A stretch of DNA of 64,000 bases from Trichoplusia ni (lineage: Eukaryota; Arthropoda; Insecta; Lepidoptera; Noctuidae). This document shows positions 31,343-44,300 of the stretch, one piece after another. The notes below the pieces were generated by a model. The model ran no database searches. It worked only from the letters and a program-made list of their open reading frames with translations, and was not told where the DNA came from. The stretch is taken from assembly GCF_003590095.1 (NCBI RefSeq), contig NC_039480.1:19445328-19509327 (forward strand). The letters run 5' to 3'. Position 1 is the stretch's first letter, and every line of letters begins with the position of its first letter. The translations under genes and the position numbers were made by a program.

Positions 31343-31913
31343 ATGACGGTCAAACCACGAGAGAAGCCCGTGGATGGCGATGACGACCCCGTAGAAAATA
31401 TGCTGAAGAAAACTGGCTGTTTGGAATTACACTATAAAGTGCAGGTAAGCTGGAAGAAGATAAAACATAAACATACGCTAGAGATTTCTTATCTCTATAC
31501 TATCTCGTAATAATTTATTGTTTAAATAATATTGATTACCTATGTTATAATTCCTAATAGTGTCTCTTTCTTATTTGGTATCCCAAAGCTGGGCAAGGCA
31601 AAGGCCACCTCCAATCATTGCACAATTCCCTATTTCAAGCCTCCTCAAACCAGTCCTCTGTTGAACAGAAATATTATTTGTGTGCTTCTTATTTATAAAT
31701 ATGTGTAGTCAGCTGTTTTCGCTCTTAAGCCACCAGTTTAGATATGCATATTGTATGTGACCGAATTCTGCTCTGTTCTTCAATATTTTTAAAAACTATT
31801 TTTTTTTTCAGGAGTGCATAGCTGAGACCAAGGACTGGAGAAAATGCCAAACAGCAGTCAATGATTTTAGAGATTGCATCAATAAACATAAGAAACTTGA
31901 AGAAAAGAGTTGA
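31343..31913 (+). CDS. COA4: cytochrome c oxidase assembly factor 4 (COA4/CHCHD8), 2 exons
   Basis: Small twin-CX9C protein of the mitochondrial intermembrane space, imported by the Mia40 relay and needed for complex IV assembly. Exons 31343-31444 and 31812-31913, GT-AG, phase 0, 67 aa. The CHCH fold is formed by C26-x9-C36 and C46-x9-C56, with the family block GCLELHYKVQECIAET and DWRKCQ after it. The acidic N-terminus has no cleavable presequence, as expected for this import route. AATAAA at 32028-32033 gives a 3' UTR of about 120 nt. METTL17, another mitochondrial gene, starts about 370 bp downstream of it. Confidence 0.93.
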
Positions 31914-32027
31914 ATGTATTAGTTTTAATGTTATATTTAGTTGTTGTTATATCTTTTAATGAAGGCTTTTTAAAATGACTTCATAGAACCTATTTATTTT
32001 TAAAGGTGTGTTTATGGAGATTACTTA

Positions 32028-32033
32028 AATAAA
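32028..32033 (+). terminator. poly(A) signal of COA4
   Basis: AATAAA about 115 nt after the COA4 stop, followed by a T/G-rich sequence. Confidence 0.7.
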
Positions 32034-32404
32034 ATAATAGTTACCAAATGTCTTTCATGTTATTTAATTGTTGTTCCTAGTGCAACTAAATATTTATATA
32101 GATTTGTTAACAGTCTACTGTGTTTTTTTATGTGTCATGTTATTTTTTTAAACTGTGTGTGCTGTTGATTATCTTTATTTTAAAGACTATCTCGTTCCAC
32201 TAATACTGCTGTGCAGTTTCTCAAAACATGCTTTTTTTCCTAATAAAGCCTTAGCCATGTCTACCTTTAATAAAAAGGTAGACATAAGGTTGCTTAAAAC
32301 TAACTCCGTAAACAAGTAGTGTCAATACAAATTCTCAATTGTCATTCGAGTTTGACAGAACATTGATTTATAAATACTGTGGGGTAGAATTTAAGGTTAT
32401 AAAA

Positions 32405-33727
32405 ATGTTTAGAAAGTTAAGAATACATAATTTCACATCGTTTTACGTTAATTACACGACTAGAGTAGCGGTAGACCCTACCCTTAAGGAGAATTTCGAT
32501 ACCAAAGTCTTCAAACCGCGGAAACATCCGGGAACAACGCGCGTCAAATTAGTTACCATACCGCCGGATATACAACGAGCTATAAAGTTGGTTTTGGACG
32601 ACGCGGGGGCTAAAGCACATTACGAAGAGAGTCTAAAGTTAAGCAACTACATCCGCTCCCGTCATCTCCCTCCAGAAGATGGAGAAATCGATCAAAAAGC
32701 GCAGAAAATCTACGAAAAAATCTCGAACAAATTGGCTAAGAAAAACAACACGGACCTGACAGAAGAAGATCAGAGAAAACACGAAAATACTGTTAGGAAT
32801 AAAGTATTTAGTGTGTTAAAAAGAAATGTGTACCGTTGGGGAAACATTGCTTATGACCAGGCAACAAGTTTACAATATTTAATGAGCCGAGCAGCTCCTG
32901 AGTATGCAGTCTTAGTACGAATATTAGATGAGATACACAAGTTTAACCCAGAGTACAAACCTCGGAGTTTCTTTGATTTTGGCTCCGGAGTTGGCACTGG
33001 CATGTGGGCGGTCAACCATTTCTGGAAAAACAACATATTTGAATACTTCTGCGTTGACACATCAACAGCAATGAATGATTTAGCTCGGTTAATACTATGT
33101 AATGGAAGGGACAACGTAGAAATGCCATACAAAGGATTCTTTCAACGTCAATTCTTGCCGGCATCCTTAGATCTGAAATACAGTATTGTTTTGTCTGCAT
33201 ACTCATTATTTGAGCTACCGAGTATGAAAGCTCGGTTGGAGACGATACAGAAGCTATGGAACAAGACAGAAGACTACCTAATCATCGTTGAACACGGTTC
33301 CAATGCAGGATTTCAAGTAGTAAATGAAGCTAGAGAGTACGTCCTTAACCTCAAATCAGATAAGGACCGAGTTGGTTATGCATTCTCTCCGTGCCCAAAT
33401 GACAATGTGTGTCCACGTTACTTAGAAAAGGAAACCCCATGTAACTTTCTAATGAAGTATGAATCATTACCGTATGCATCAAAACCAGAAGTGTACGCAG
33501 ATCTATTTTCTTATGTGATATTAAAGAAAGGGTCCCGTCCGTCTGATGATCCACAGTGGCCTCGTATTGTAAGGGCTCCTATTGTAAGATCTAAGCACAC
33601 AATTTGTAGGTTATGTACCGCTCAAGGGGAGCTCAAAGAGATCATATTCTCAAAGGCCAAGTATGATCAGACTACGTATCGCTGTGCCAGGTCTTGTAAC
33701 TGGGGGGATTTGTTGCCAGTTAAATAA
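32405..33727 (+). CDS. METTL17: METTL17 / Rsm22-family mitoribosome assembly factor, single exon
   Basis: Mitochondrial methyltransferase-like protein that binds the small mitoribosomal subunit during assembly; the family carries a 4Fe-4S cluster. 440 aa from ATG 32405. The frame is open 66 nt further upstream without an ATG. Residues 1-25 are basic and hydroxylated (MFRKLRIHNFTSFYVNYTTR), typical of a mitochondrial presequence. The SAM-binding loop FDFGSGVGTGMWA is at 190-201 and a VEHGSNAG motif at 295-302. The C-terminal cysteines C330, C336, C346 and C401/C404 are the expected cluster ligands, with further cysteines at 427 and 431. There is no intron, unlike its neighbours. AATAAA overlaps the stop codon (33723-33728). 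Confidence 0.93.
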   Translation: MFRKLRIHNFTSFYVNYTTRVAVDPTLKENFDTKVFKPRKHPGTTRVKLVTIPPDIQRAIKLVLDDAGAKAHYEESLKLSNYIRSRHLPPEDGEIDQKAQKIYEKISNKLAKKNNTDLTEEDQRKHENTVRNKVFSVLKRNVYRWGNIAYDQATSLQYLMSRAAPEYAVLVRILDEIHKFNPEYKPRSFFDFGSGVGTGMWAVNHFWKNNIFEYFCVDTSTAMNDLARLILCNGRDNVEMPYKGFFQRQFLPASLDLKYSIVLSAYSLFELPSMKARLETIQKLWNKTEDYLIIVEHGSNAGFQVVNEAREYVLNLKSDKDRVGYAFSPCPNDNVCPRYLEKETPCNFLMKYESLPYASKPEVYADLFSYVILKKGSRPSDDPQWPRIVRAPIVRSKHTICRLCTAQGELKEIIFSKAKYDQTTYRCARSCNWGDLLPVK

Positions 33728-35374
33728 AATCATTGTTAATTGATCTGTTGTTTTTATTATTATTGCATAAACAAAACGAGGTATTCGTTTTGTTTATACT
33801 GATTTTTTTAAACTACCTAAGCTAAGGCTAAAATGGGATAGTGAGTGTTGGGCTGAAGTCACCACATTGTGGGAGCCAGCGGATGGATAGCGTCGCCTTG
33901 GGCGGCCTAGGAAGCGGTGGCGAGATGAATTTAACGCTTACCGCGTAGGGCTGGTTCCATGTCGCCCAGGACGAAGCCGTCGAAGAAACTGGGCGAGGCC
34001 TTTGCCCACCCAGATAAAAAAGTAATAATACTAAGGGTCAGTTTCCAGTAGATAAGTACCTAACTCATTCAAGTGACTGAGCGCGTCTGAAAGAGCGGTG
34101 CAGCTCGAGCAACGTCGCCGCGCCTCGCTACCTCTCCTTTGCGTTCACGCAGATAAGATTTGAAATTATCTGTTTTCCCTATTTCCATTTATTCATCGGC
34201 CATTGTAAATAGTAAAATCGGGGCCTACACCAGATCGAATCGCTCGCCCACCGCTCGATTCATGATTTTCCCACGTTTTTATACAATCACTATTCTTTTA
34301 AGTTTGACTGTCGTTCCGGTTGGATTTTTGCAACTAAATTTTTAGGCACTTCCCGATAAGCTTCAAAACAGATGACAATGCAATGTGCCACTTTAAAAAT
34401 CGCTAGACCGATGTTGATAAAATTTTAGTGGAGTGGCTTTTTAGATTTTTTAAATCAATTAATTTTAGGTCCTTTGATTAGTGGGATTGTGTTACTTCCA
34501 AATAGCAGAATAATACTTTGAAATTTATATAGAAAAAACAGCAAATAACTTAGGAATAGTACGCACTTTGGTACGCGGTTTGAGCCACGTTGCTTTATGC
34601 ACCTAATCCACCTAATAATACAGCTTATCTTATAAGCTGCATAGTTTGCAATCTTAAAATATATTTATCGAAGTGACGTCAAAAGGAAAGAAAAAGCAAA
34701 TATTGACTATGTTTGGCTCATACAGCGATATCTTAGGTAAATGCGTTAGAAAATATTTGTGACTCTTATTTTTTGCAAGTCTGGACATTCCCGAATAACA
34801 CCATGTTTGATGCGTTTTAAAGAAAATACGTGAATAAACTTAAAATAACAATTCTTGATACGTTATATTTAACAGTAAAGTAATTAGTGGACGCACTCGA
34901 AATTTATTCAAAACTTATCACTTGTCCTTCGGCATTTTCGGGTCAATGCATATTCAGCATATTGCTAAATCGCATTAGATTCTGACATTATTTTATACAA
35001 TATACATCCCATAGCTATGCACAGGCCTTTTTCCTATATTTTAAATAGGAAAAGTTTGTTTGCAATGGCCTATTTTCAGTTAATGAGGATTACAGGATTT
35101 CCCTGCACCTATTTTTTTTCTTAAAACCCATATTTTTATGAAGTTTCCGAAACTTTTTGTAAAAATTGACGCGGCCATATTTTTTCCACTTTTTATTCCC
35201 GCCATATTTACAAGCGCATTCGCTGATAACGCAAAGCAAAGGCAACCAGCGATTCTGCCAAGATTAATAAATCCGCTCTGAACCGAGTACCTAACGTGAT
35301 TTTAAATCGAGTTTGTTTATCATCGTTTACCGTTAGTGAGGCAAGCCAGCTCATTCTTCAATAACAGTGCAACA
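33728..35374 (+). other. METTL17 / nuclease intergenic region
   Basis: Contains an RTE LINE 3' end (33845-34022), half of a family H MITE (34184-34232) and a family I repeat (34270-34450). From 34450 to 35374 it is AT-rich with nothing recognised; it must hold the nuclease promoter. Confidence 0.5.
33845..34022 (+). mobile_element. RTE-clade LINE 3' terminal fragment
   Basis: Decayed frame reading RPRKRWRDEFNAYR, then GAGGCCTTTGCCCA, the end of the RTE pol (normally ..W..LGEAFAQQW). The clearest copy is 62015-62250 (-), where LKWDWAGHVSR is readable; others lie at 36395, 40866, 44318, 45203, 53105 and 54190. Confidence 0.7.
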
Positions 35375-38300
35375 ATGACAGTCGTATTCGGCCATGTACT
35401 GGCTTTTTCCTTAATATTTAATTTAATTTGTTTTATCAAAAGCGGTAAGTGACGAATTTACCTAACATTATTTATTTATATTATTTTTTGCTTATCATTT
35501 TGATTTCGATCAGAATTATTGGGTCAGTGTTTTTTTTTTTCATTGTGGCTGTCAATTGAAAGAAAAAAGGCGCCAATTTCAGAACATTCACTTTTATTTT
35601 TATAATGTAATGAAAAATAATGTTTACCTACTTAGTAGTCATTTTATTGCTTGTATATTTTATCGAAAATAAGTAAAAAGCAACAGCTGATTTTGTATTT
35701 ATTTATGTACGGTATAATCTGATTAAAAATAAATCGATTTAAGAAACCCGACGCCGACGTAACAAATTGTAAAAACGTGTAATTCGCTAGACATATTAAA
35801 CAAAAGCAACGCATAAGTACCTATTTCGGCGATTAATTCAAGGCCATTTATTAAATGCACGCTAATTTTATTCTAATTTTACACAATACTTTGTTATTAC
35901 ACAAAAATAAATAAAAGCTATTTTGGAAAAGTTTAAAAACATAAGACGATATGTACACGGATACAGATCTTTGATTTTAGTAATTATAAAATTGAATAGA
36001 TTTCAAAATCTAAAAACACATGTTTTTAAATGTCCTTTCAAAATTTATCAAAATTGATCCAGCCGTTTTTATAGTTGTAAATTGCATTGTCACCGGGTTT
36101 GAAGCTACCCTGAAAATTTCAGCCTCCTAGCTTATCGCGAAGTGCCTCAAAATTTAGTTACAAAAATCCAACCGGAACGACAAACAAACATGAAAGTGAG
36201 TGTTTAAAAACGTGAGGAAAAAAAATGGTATTCGTTTTGCGGTTCAGCGTTCCGGTTTCGATCCCTCGACAGGCAATGTACCAATACCTAGATTTCAATC
36301 ATATTATGTGTATTTTTTTAATTATTCCAAGACACCACTGCCAAACGGTGAAGGAAAACATCGATTTTTCGTGACGTGACCTAGATAATACATATTGGAA
36401 TCTATAACCAGCAGTGAGCTAGCGTGGTGATCAAAGCTCAACCTTTCCACATATAGGAAGAGGCCTATGCCCAATACCCAGCTGTGGGACGTATAGCCAG
36501 GAAGGAAAAGTCCTCCAACATTAAAACCCCATAACTTTTAAACGTTTCTACCGATTTTGATCAAACATGTCTAAGATATCTCGCACATCATTCACCTATA
36601 ATACAAAACAAAAATAAATTATATAAAAAAAGATAAATTGAAATCGCTCCATCCGTTCGGGAGCTGTGTCAATACAGAGAGATAGTCTTGTCAAACATAT
36701 AATACACCAGCTTTTGCCCGCGACTTCGTTCGCGTGGACTTCAGGTTAAAAAATTGTAGTCTATGTGTTATTCTGATGTATAATTAAGCTATATTGTGGT
36801 AAAGTTTCATTCAAATCCATTCAGTAGTTTTTACGTGAAAGAGTAACAAACATCCATACATCCATACTTACAAACTTTCGCCTTTATAATAGTAGTAGGA
36901 TTTTTTGCGTTTGTTTTATAAAGTGTGTACCAAGTTTCGTCTAAATCCGTTCAGTGGTTTTTGCGTGAAAAGGGAACAAACACCCATATATACAAACTTT
37001 CGCGTTTATAATATTAGTAAGATTCAAGTCTATTTATAACTAGCTGTTGCCCGCGACTTCGTCCCCGTAGGTAGAAGATATAAGTTAAGATTTATACCTG
37101 CCCTAATTTTTTTCACATTTTCCATTGTATCTTCGCTCCTATTAGTCGCAGCGTGATGATTTATAGCCTAAAGCCTTCCTCGATGAATGGTCTATTCAAC
37201 ACAAAAATATTTTTTCGATTTGGACCAGTAGTTTCTGAGATTAGCGCGTTCAAACAAACAAACAAACTCTTCAGCTTTATATATTTAGTTTATAATATAG
37301 TGATTATTATACTCAATCTTTTGTTGAATCTCAATATATTGTTGATGAATCGTGTTTCCAAGTTTTATAATAGATTGTTTGTTGATATACTTACCTGGTA
37401 TATTGTTTACAAGATGATTAATGATAGCAAGTATTATATCTTTCGCAATTACTAAGCTGTGATCTCGTGCAAACATCTTCAGTCTTAAATGTGTTATGAC
37501 GCATCAAAATTTAATCCATTTTATCCGCCCAAATGGCTAGGATACAGGATTTTTCTGGTATAAAGGAAAAGTGACATCATTAATATATAGGTGTACGTAT
37601 AAAACTCGGATTGTATGTATAGCCAAGTGGTGCACGTCACCATGTTAAAACCACTGTGCACGACTTGTCGGTTCGATCCCCGTAGGACAAGCGTTTGTGT
37701 GATCCACGAATGCTTGTCCTGAGTCTGGGTGTCTTTGTGTATGTGACTTGAATGTTTGTGAAACACCGTGCGAAACAAGGATTTAATAACTTTCATTAAT
37801 GAAGAAGTTGCATTAATAAAGGATTAACTGAAAAAAGGGTTGTAAGGGGTAATGAGGGGTCAAAAATTATTTGAAACTTTTTTTTTTGGAATGGACTCCG
37901 GTTTTAAAATATGGCGCATTATTTACAAGCTGTTTACAAACAAAAATGAAATTAAAATACTTACTCCCGTGGCCAAGTTCAGCAGACAAACCAGCTACCA
38001 TTAAAAAAGAAATCTTCAAATAGAATAGACATTTCTTTTCGGCAAATGACGTGACGTTAGACTTGTCAGTACAATACATTTGAGTGATTCGTCAGCGTTA
38101 GCGCGAGGAAACTGGGCAGTAGGCACAGGTCAGGGATAGATGTCTGTCATCATTGCATTATTTAATAAGCAGTCATAGTAATTAACAAGCAATTAATTAT
38201 AGTTTTTGCTGTGATTGAATCATGTTGTACAATATTTACAACTTTTCCGCTTCTGTGGATGGGCAAAAACTAATTTCTTGTCGCTGGTATTCAATTAATA

Positions 38301-41300
38301 ATAAAAGAAGGTCAAAATTGGTATAAAAGGCTTGTTTAAGGTTTTCTTACCCAAAGGGTAAAAACGAATCCCTTTTACTGAGGTCGGTCCGGCCGTCTAC
38401 CACCAATCTATATCTCACGAGCAGTGATAGTTAGACAGGTAAAATTTTCACAAATATAATATAATGTATAATTTTGGACCATATTCACAAAACGCCATCT
38501 AGTCTCAAATTAAGCAGAGCTTGTGTTATGAGTACTAGGCAACTGATAAACATACTTATATAATTCTAAATACATACATAATATAGATAAATTCCACCCA
38601 GACACAGAACAAATGATCGTGCTCATCACACAAACATTTGTCCTGGGTGGGAATCGAACCCACGACCTCCGGTATAGCAGTCAGGGTCACTAACCACTAG
38701 ACCAACAGGCCAGTCAAATGACGCATTTCTCTTGACAACAAATAAAAAACAAAGATCATGTAATGTAATATTTGCAATTTGAAACTTTAAAAGCTTCAGA
38801 CAGGACTCGAACCGCCATAAAACGTGTCTCAAAGCACTTGGTCAGGGCCCCGATTCTGCTATTTACACCGATCAATGAATGGCAATTGGATTAAATTTGA
38901 AATTATTCCTATTCTCTTAAGCATTTTGCCAAAATAATAGCAAATTCATTGTAATGACCGTGAGTGTTCCGCCCCGTACTGAATTTCTATTTTATGTGTT
39001 GAAAAAATGCTTGGAATAATACGAATAGTGACAATTTAATCCAATTTTCCTTCTATTTATCAGCCATTGTAAATAGCAGAACTGGTGCCCAGTGATCTCG
39101 GTAGCTCAGTTGGTAAAGCGACTCTTAATCAGGATTCGCTGGATCGATTCCCGTCTGAATCATGCCCTTTCTTATTGTAATATTTATATTTATTTATTTA
39201 TTATGTCTTGCCCCTGTTGTTCTTAGGTAACACCAGTAATTAGACAGCTTATATTTCAGACTAATTAAAAAACAATAAGGCGACACTTATGGCACACGTG
39301 TCACCTTAATTTTAACTACGTTTTTATCATAATGAGATAAATACCTAGTTCAAAATTAAGGTACATCGTTAAATAATGCTTAATTATGTATGTGATTAGC
39401 TAAATTAGGGTAAAGATGCCTAGTACCTTAAATCTAGTTGGTTACTCAATTATTAAGGTTATGATAATGACTGCACGCATAGCCGAGAGGTAGGTATAGG
39501 TCACTACGACAAAGTAACTGTGCGTTCTTTTAGCAGGTTCGATCCTCCGAAATGACATTTTGTATAACTATAGATTTGTCACGTGACATTGATATGTCAC
39601 CACCATTCTATAATGGCTGAGAACAGTGGATATGTGACTGGCTTCTAGAGCTGCACCTATTTTTTGTTTTTTTTTTTAAAGAGATTTCCATAATATAGTA
39701 ATTCCATACTATGGTAGGGAATTCTCTTTTACACCTGCTCCATCGGAGGAAAGAAGCGAGTAATGTCATTGACTAAACCTGAACCACATTGCTGCACAAT
39801 CCATGTTTTAGTGTCGGTGCATGGCGATGCGCTGCAATTCTTTAAGTATCGACGAAAGAAAGGATCTCTCCGTGAATAAAAATACTCTACAACTTTCACC
39901 CAACGCCACCTAGTCTCAAACTAAGCAGAGCTAGTATTAGATATGAGTATTAGACAACTGATAATCTTACTGATATATTTCTATATCCATAACTACTTTA
40001 GTTAAATTACACCCAAACACAAAACAAATGATCGTGTTCTCACACAACCACTTGTCCTAAATGGTCATCAAACCCACATCCCCGGTTTAGCAGTCTCAGC
40101 CTCTAACCACTACACCAACAAACGTAAAATTAATTTCTCTATTCCCCAGAATGCGTCCTAAAAATAAACGAAGATTTGGCGAAAATAGGACCAGTTTACA
40201 TTCGGGACAATGATTACATGGACCCAAACAACGCCGATGGCACGATCACATTTGACAAGGCTGACACCGTGACAGTTGCTTGCCCCGGGACCAACCGATG
40301 GGTTGTTTTGGGCAAAGATACTACAAGCTCCGATGTCCTGGTAAGTTAGAGAGCACTATTTTTTATAATAACTGGCGTGAGACTGATTCATTATTAAATG
40401 GTGCTACAGTTTACTCACGCGTATGTATCGGGATCGCCCGACTAGTTTCGGACCTAACTGGAGTCCTTAATCCTGATGCGGTGGGGTCGGTCTGAAAAAG
40501 ACTTTGATAGGATTTATTTCCTTCTCAATCTCTCCTCAACACCTGTTTTATAAAACTTGTAACGTTTCTTTAAACGTCATATCGTTACGGCAAAGTGGGA
40601 TAAATGACATAGTTTGTTAGCTAGTCGTGGCCTTGCGGTTCAAGGTATAGATTCGATCCTACACAGGCAGACTTTTTCAAAATACTATCTTAATTATTCT
40701 AAGACACCACTGACAAACGGTGATGGTAAACATCATGGAATGAACATTATTCTGTATATAATTGTGTAATGAACACCTATATGTAATTCATGTAGGTATG
40801 TATCACTAATAAATCGATTTGAATTGATTCGGAAACCTGTATTCGATATATTGGAAACTGAAATCGCCCGCAGTGAGCTGGCTTGTTGATCAATGCTTTT
40901 TGTAATTCGGGGGAATCCTCAGGATCATGATGCCAGTACCCTTACTGATTAAACCTGAACCACCGTGCTACGTCATCCGTGCTTTCATATCGGTATATGG
41001 CAATGCGTTGCAATCCTTCATAGACTTTTGGAAGAAGGCATATGCCCAGCAATGGGATGGCTGAAAGCTTGTATTTTAAATAAATAACTAGGTAGTTTTT
41101 CAATTAGATTACTAAATGAAATCACCATAAACTCTTTCAGGAGGCCGCCTGCGTCACCGGTAACACATTTCGAGTGGATGGCAAAGTCCTGCCGTTTGAG
41201 GACATATCCTGCAATAGTCAGCCTTACTTCACAGCCGAGGAGACCAGAGAAAAATGCCATGGTCAGGGGATTAAGTATAGGTAAGGTAGCCTATTAATAA

Positions 41301-44300
41301 GGTTTCGCTGTCTTTCCCTCTGTCCGACCGTTTAGCAGCGTTTGTCATGAAGTAAGTAGACGGTTGAATTGAAGATGATGTACATATTTCTGCTACCCCT
41401 GTAGCAAAAAATACTAAAAACAAAGAAGCTATCGCTTAACCTCAAATCAAGCTCGGCTGTTACGGTCATAAGATTATTGGTAGCAACTTACAACTTACAT
41501 TTGACCAGTTTTATTTATCAATTTGTTCATGATTGGATATTGACGTGAGCATCGGTAAAACAGTGCAAACCGCTAGATGGCGTGGAAACAACTTTTAAAT
41601 TTTTCTTAAAAATATATTTTTTTTAAATGAGAAGTATCCTTTGTTATTTCTAATACCGTCAAGAATATGTGTGAAAAGATTAATGGTGATCGATTGTTAT
41701 AGTTATCGCGCGAAAGTGTAACAAAAAAACATACTTTCACATTTATATATTGGTAGGGATAGGGATTTCTAATTATATTCTTACAATTTACCTATTCCAG
41801 GGTTGGGTATAAAGTCAGGAACACATTTTACGAACTGTACGAGGCGTGTTTCGACAAGTACCGTCTACACACTCACTACGTTGAACACCCGCTGACTCCG
41901 ATGAGTAGGTTCATGCAGACTGGGCTGAAACGACCGGCTTTCATCGGCAAGTATTATGTGATAAGGTTTTTTAACTATGGTGAGGTTGACTTAAGTCTAA
42001 CTTTAAAAACGACTCCCGCATTAAATGACTAACATTCAAGCTACATGCACAAATACACAAAGACCTTTAGATCAAGCATTCGTGGATCACACAAATTCTT
42101 ATCCTACGCGGGGTCGAAACCGCGACACGTCACGCACAGTGGCTTTGGCGTGGTTAATTCAAAAACTCGGGTAACTAGGCAGAAGAGATCAGATAGCCAA
42201 TCGCTCTTTGTAAAACACTGGTACTTAGCTGCATCCGGTAAGATTGGAAGCCGACCCCAACATAGTTGGGAAACGGCTAGGACGCTGATGACGTGGTTGG
42301 CTTAAACCCGGTAATGCAGATGCGTGCTAGTGGTTTACAGAGCGACTGGCTATCTGACCTCCTCAACCCAGTTGCAGGAAACACGATACAAATCTAGCTT
42401 TGCAAAACTGGTTATCAGATGTTTTGGATTCTGAGTGTCTGTAACGATTGTCAAAAGTTAACAAATGGTGACCGCGCCAAGTGTTACTTAACCTATATTT
42501 CACTATGTACTAAATTTATTATAATTATTATACAGTTTAATATTCGTATTTCAGAAGGAAACTTGTTCGGTAAAGTAAAAATGAACCAGCTTTACAAAAT
42601 GACTCATCAGAAAACGCAGTTGGACGCCATCTTGGGACCCGGGATGGGAGAAGAATATATTACTCATAAGCAGGTAAGCTTAATAAAACCAATCACACAC
42701 GGTCTTTCTCGTGAGGACCTTCACTATGCAGCTAATCATTGTGATAATCATCATGTCCACACATGTTTGGCTTAGAAGACATTAATGATAGATAGAAAAC
42801 AGAACAAAACGCTGCTCAGTGCGGTACAAATTGTAGCCCCAAGGTGGGCGCCATTAGCCAATGCTCTAGTCCCATGTTGGGCGCCATTAGTTAAGTTCCT
42901 ACTTTACAATACTAATACTATAATACCTGTGAACTCCGGTTTAGAAGTCAGTAATTCAAGCTAAACCATAGAAAAATTACATCTCTTCATGGGCTAACGC
43001 TGACTTGAAATTTGTCTCTTATCTCCAATCCAACTCCGTAGAAAGTTAAAGATTCTACTAATATTATAAACGCGAAAGTTTGTATGTATGGATGTTTGTT
43101 CGTCTTTAACGCAAAAACCACTGAACGGATTTAGACGAAACTTGTTACACATATAGTTTATAACCATGATTAATACATACGATTTTTGATAAGAGTTTTT
43201 ATCCTCATTGTGTTGGGATCATTTTGGATTTGTAGTGGGTGGGCCTGCAGGCAACAGCTAGTTAATAAAGTAACCTTGTTTTCGTATATTGCAGTTCCTG
43301 ACCCGCGGTCACCTCGCAGCGCGCGCAGACTACACAACAAGCGCGGAGACGCGAGGGACCTTCCATTACGTGAACACGGCGCCGCAGTGGATGAGAGGGA
43401 ACGCGGGAGACTGGGCCGCGTTGGAGGAGGTGCGTGTACGATGGTGTTGTTAGGAAGACAAGTTAACCGTATCCGAAAGTTTCGGATATCGGATAATATC
43501 CGATACCTATCGGAAAGTTTCGGATACTAGAAATTACTAGATAACTATCCGAAATTTTCGGGGTAAGAAATCAGGTTAAAACTACAAACAATCATGTTTT
43601 ATTATTTCCATTTTTTTTGAAAATATTTTTCTTATATTTTATAAAGAAGCGACGGGACCCTTAATGTCGGAAATACAAAACGTAGATGACTGAAAATCTT
43701 ACCGTTCAGCTTCATAAACCGATGTCACAGTGACTGCAAGATAGCCGAATATGTACTTGAGGTCACCACGGTAACCCCACTACGCGACGTGTCACACGTT
43801 CCATCCCCGTAGGACAAGCATTTGTGTGATCCACGAATGCTTGTTCTAAGTCCGGGTGTCTTTGTGCATGTGACTTGAACATTTTAAAAACCTCCCGCGA
43901 CACAAGGATTAAATTCCTTAATACGGGTAGTCGTGTTTCAAAAAACTTATCTTGGATAAATGTTATTTTACAGGCATTAAGACGACGAGTCCAATCTCGG
44001 GGGTCAGATGTCCTGGTGGTGACAGGAACGCATGGAGTCATGACCCTCCCTGACTCCAAGGGACGCATGCAGGAAGTGTACCTCAGCGAAGATGTGAACA
44101 ATAATCTTATCGTGCCTGTACCCATGTACTTCTATAAGGTAAGGAACGAAAAAATCGAGATACCCACGTTTTAAATGTCAAATTTTATCAAGCTTTGTCA
44201 GTTTAATGCCAATTCTATGTCACAAACAGCCTAGCTATTTAATCTAACGCTTTGAAAGTTCCTTGTAAATAATTCAGAATCTCAACTAATTTGTCTAAAG

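Larger units (their letters stand above)
35445..40149 (+). other. nuclease intron 1
   Basis: A 4.7-kb intron with at least ten repeat insertions, mostly listed separately: inverted family I (36020-36235), RTE end (36395-36515), two Helitron-like family F copies (36718-37025), Helitron A (37040-37294), SINE D (37612-37793), SINE C (38478-38716), MITE H (38848-39093), a tRNA-like SINE head (39095-39165), and SINE C (39893-40126). No coding sequence seen. Confidence 0.75.

Noticed and set aside
32339..32404. 22-residue N-terminal extension of METTL17
   Set aside because: Begins at TTG without ATG; ATG 32405 starts a typical mitochondrial presequence.
38640..38716. possible tRNA gene on the - strand
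   Set aside because: Good A and B boxes, but fused to a body shared with other SINE C copies.
39095..39165. possible tRNA gene (GGTAGCTCAGTTGGTAAAGCG and GGATCGATTCC)
   Set aside because: No pairing acceptor stem and a SINE-like AT-rich tail; treated as a SINE head.
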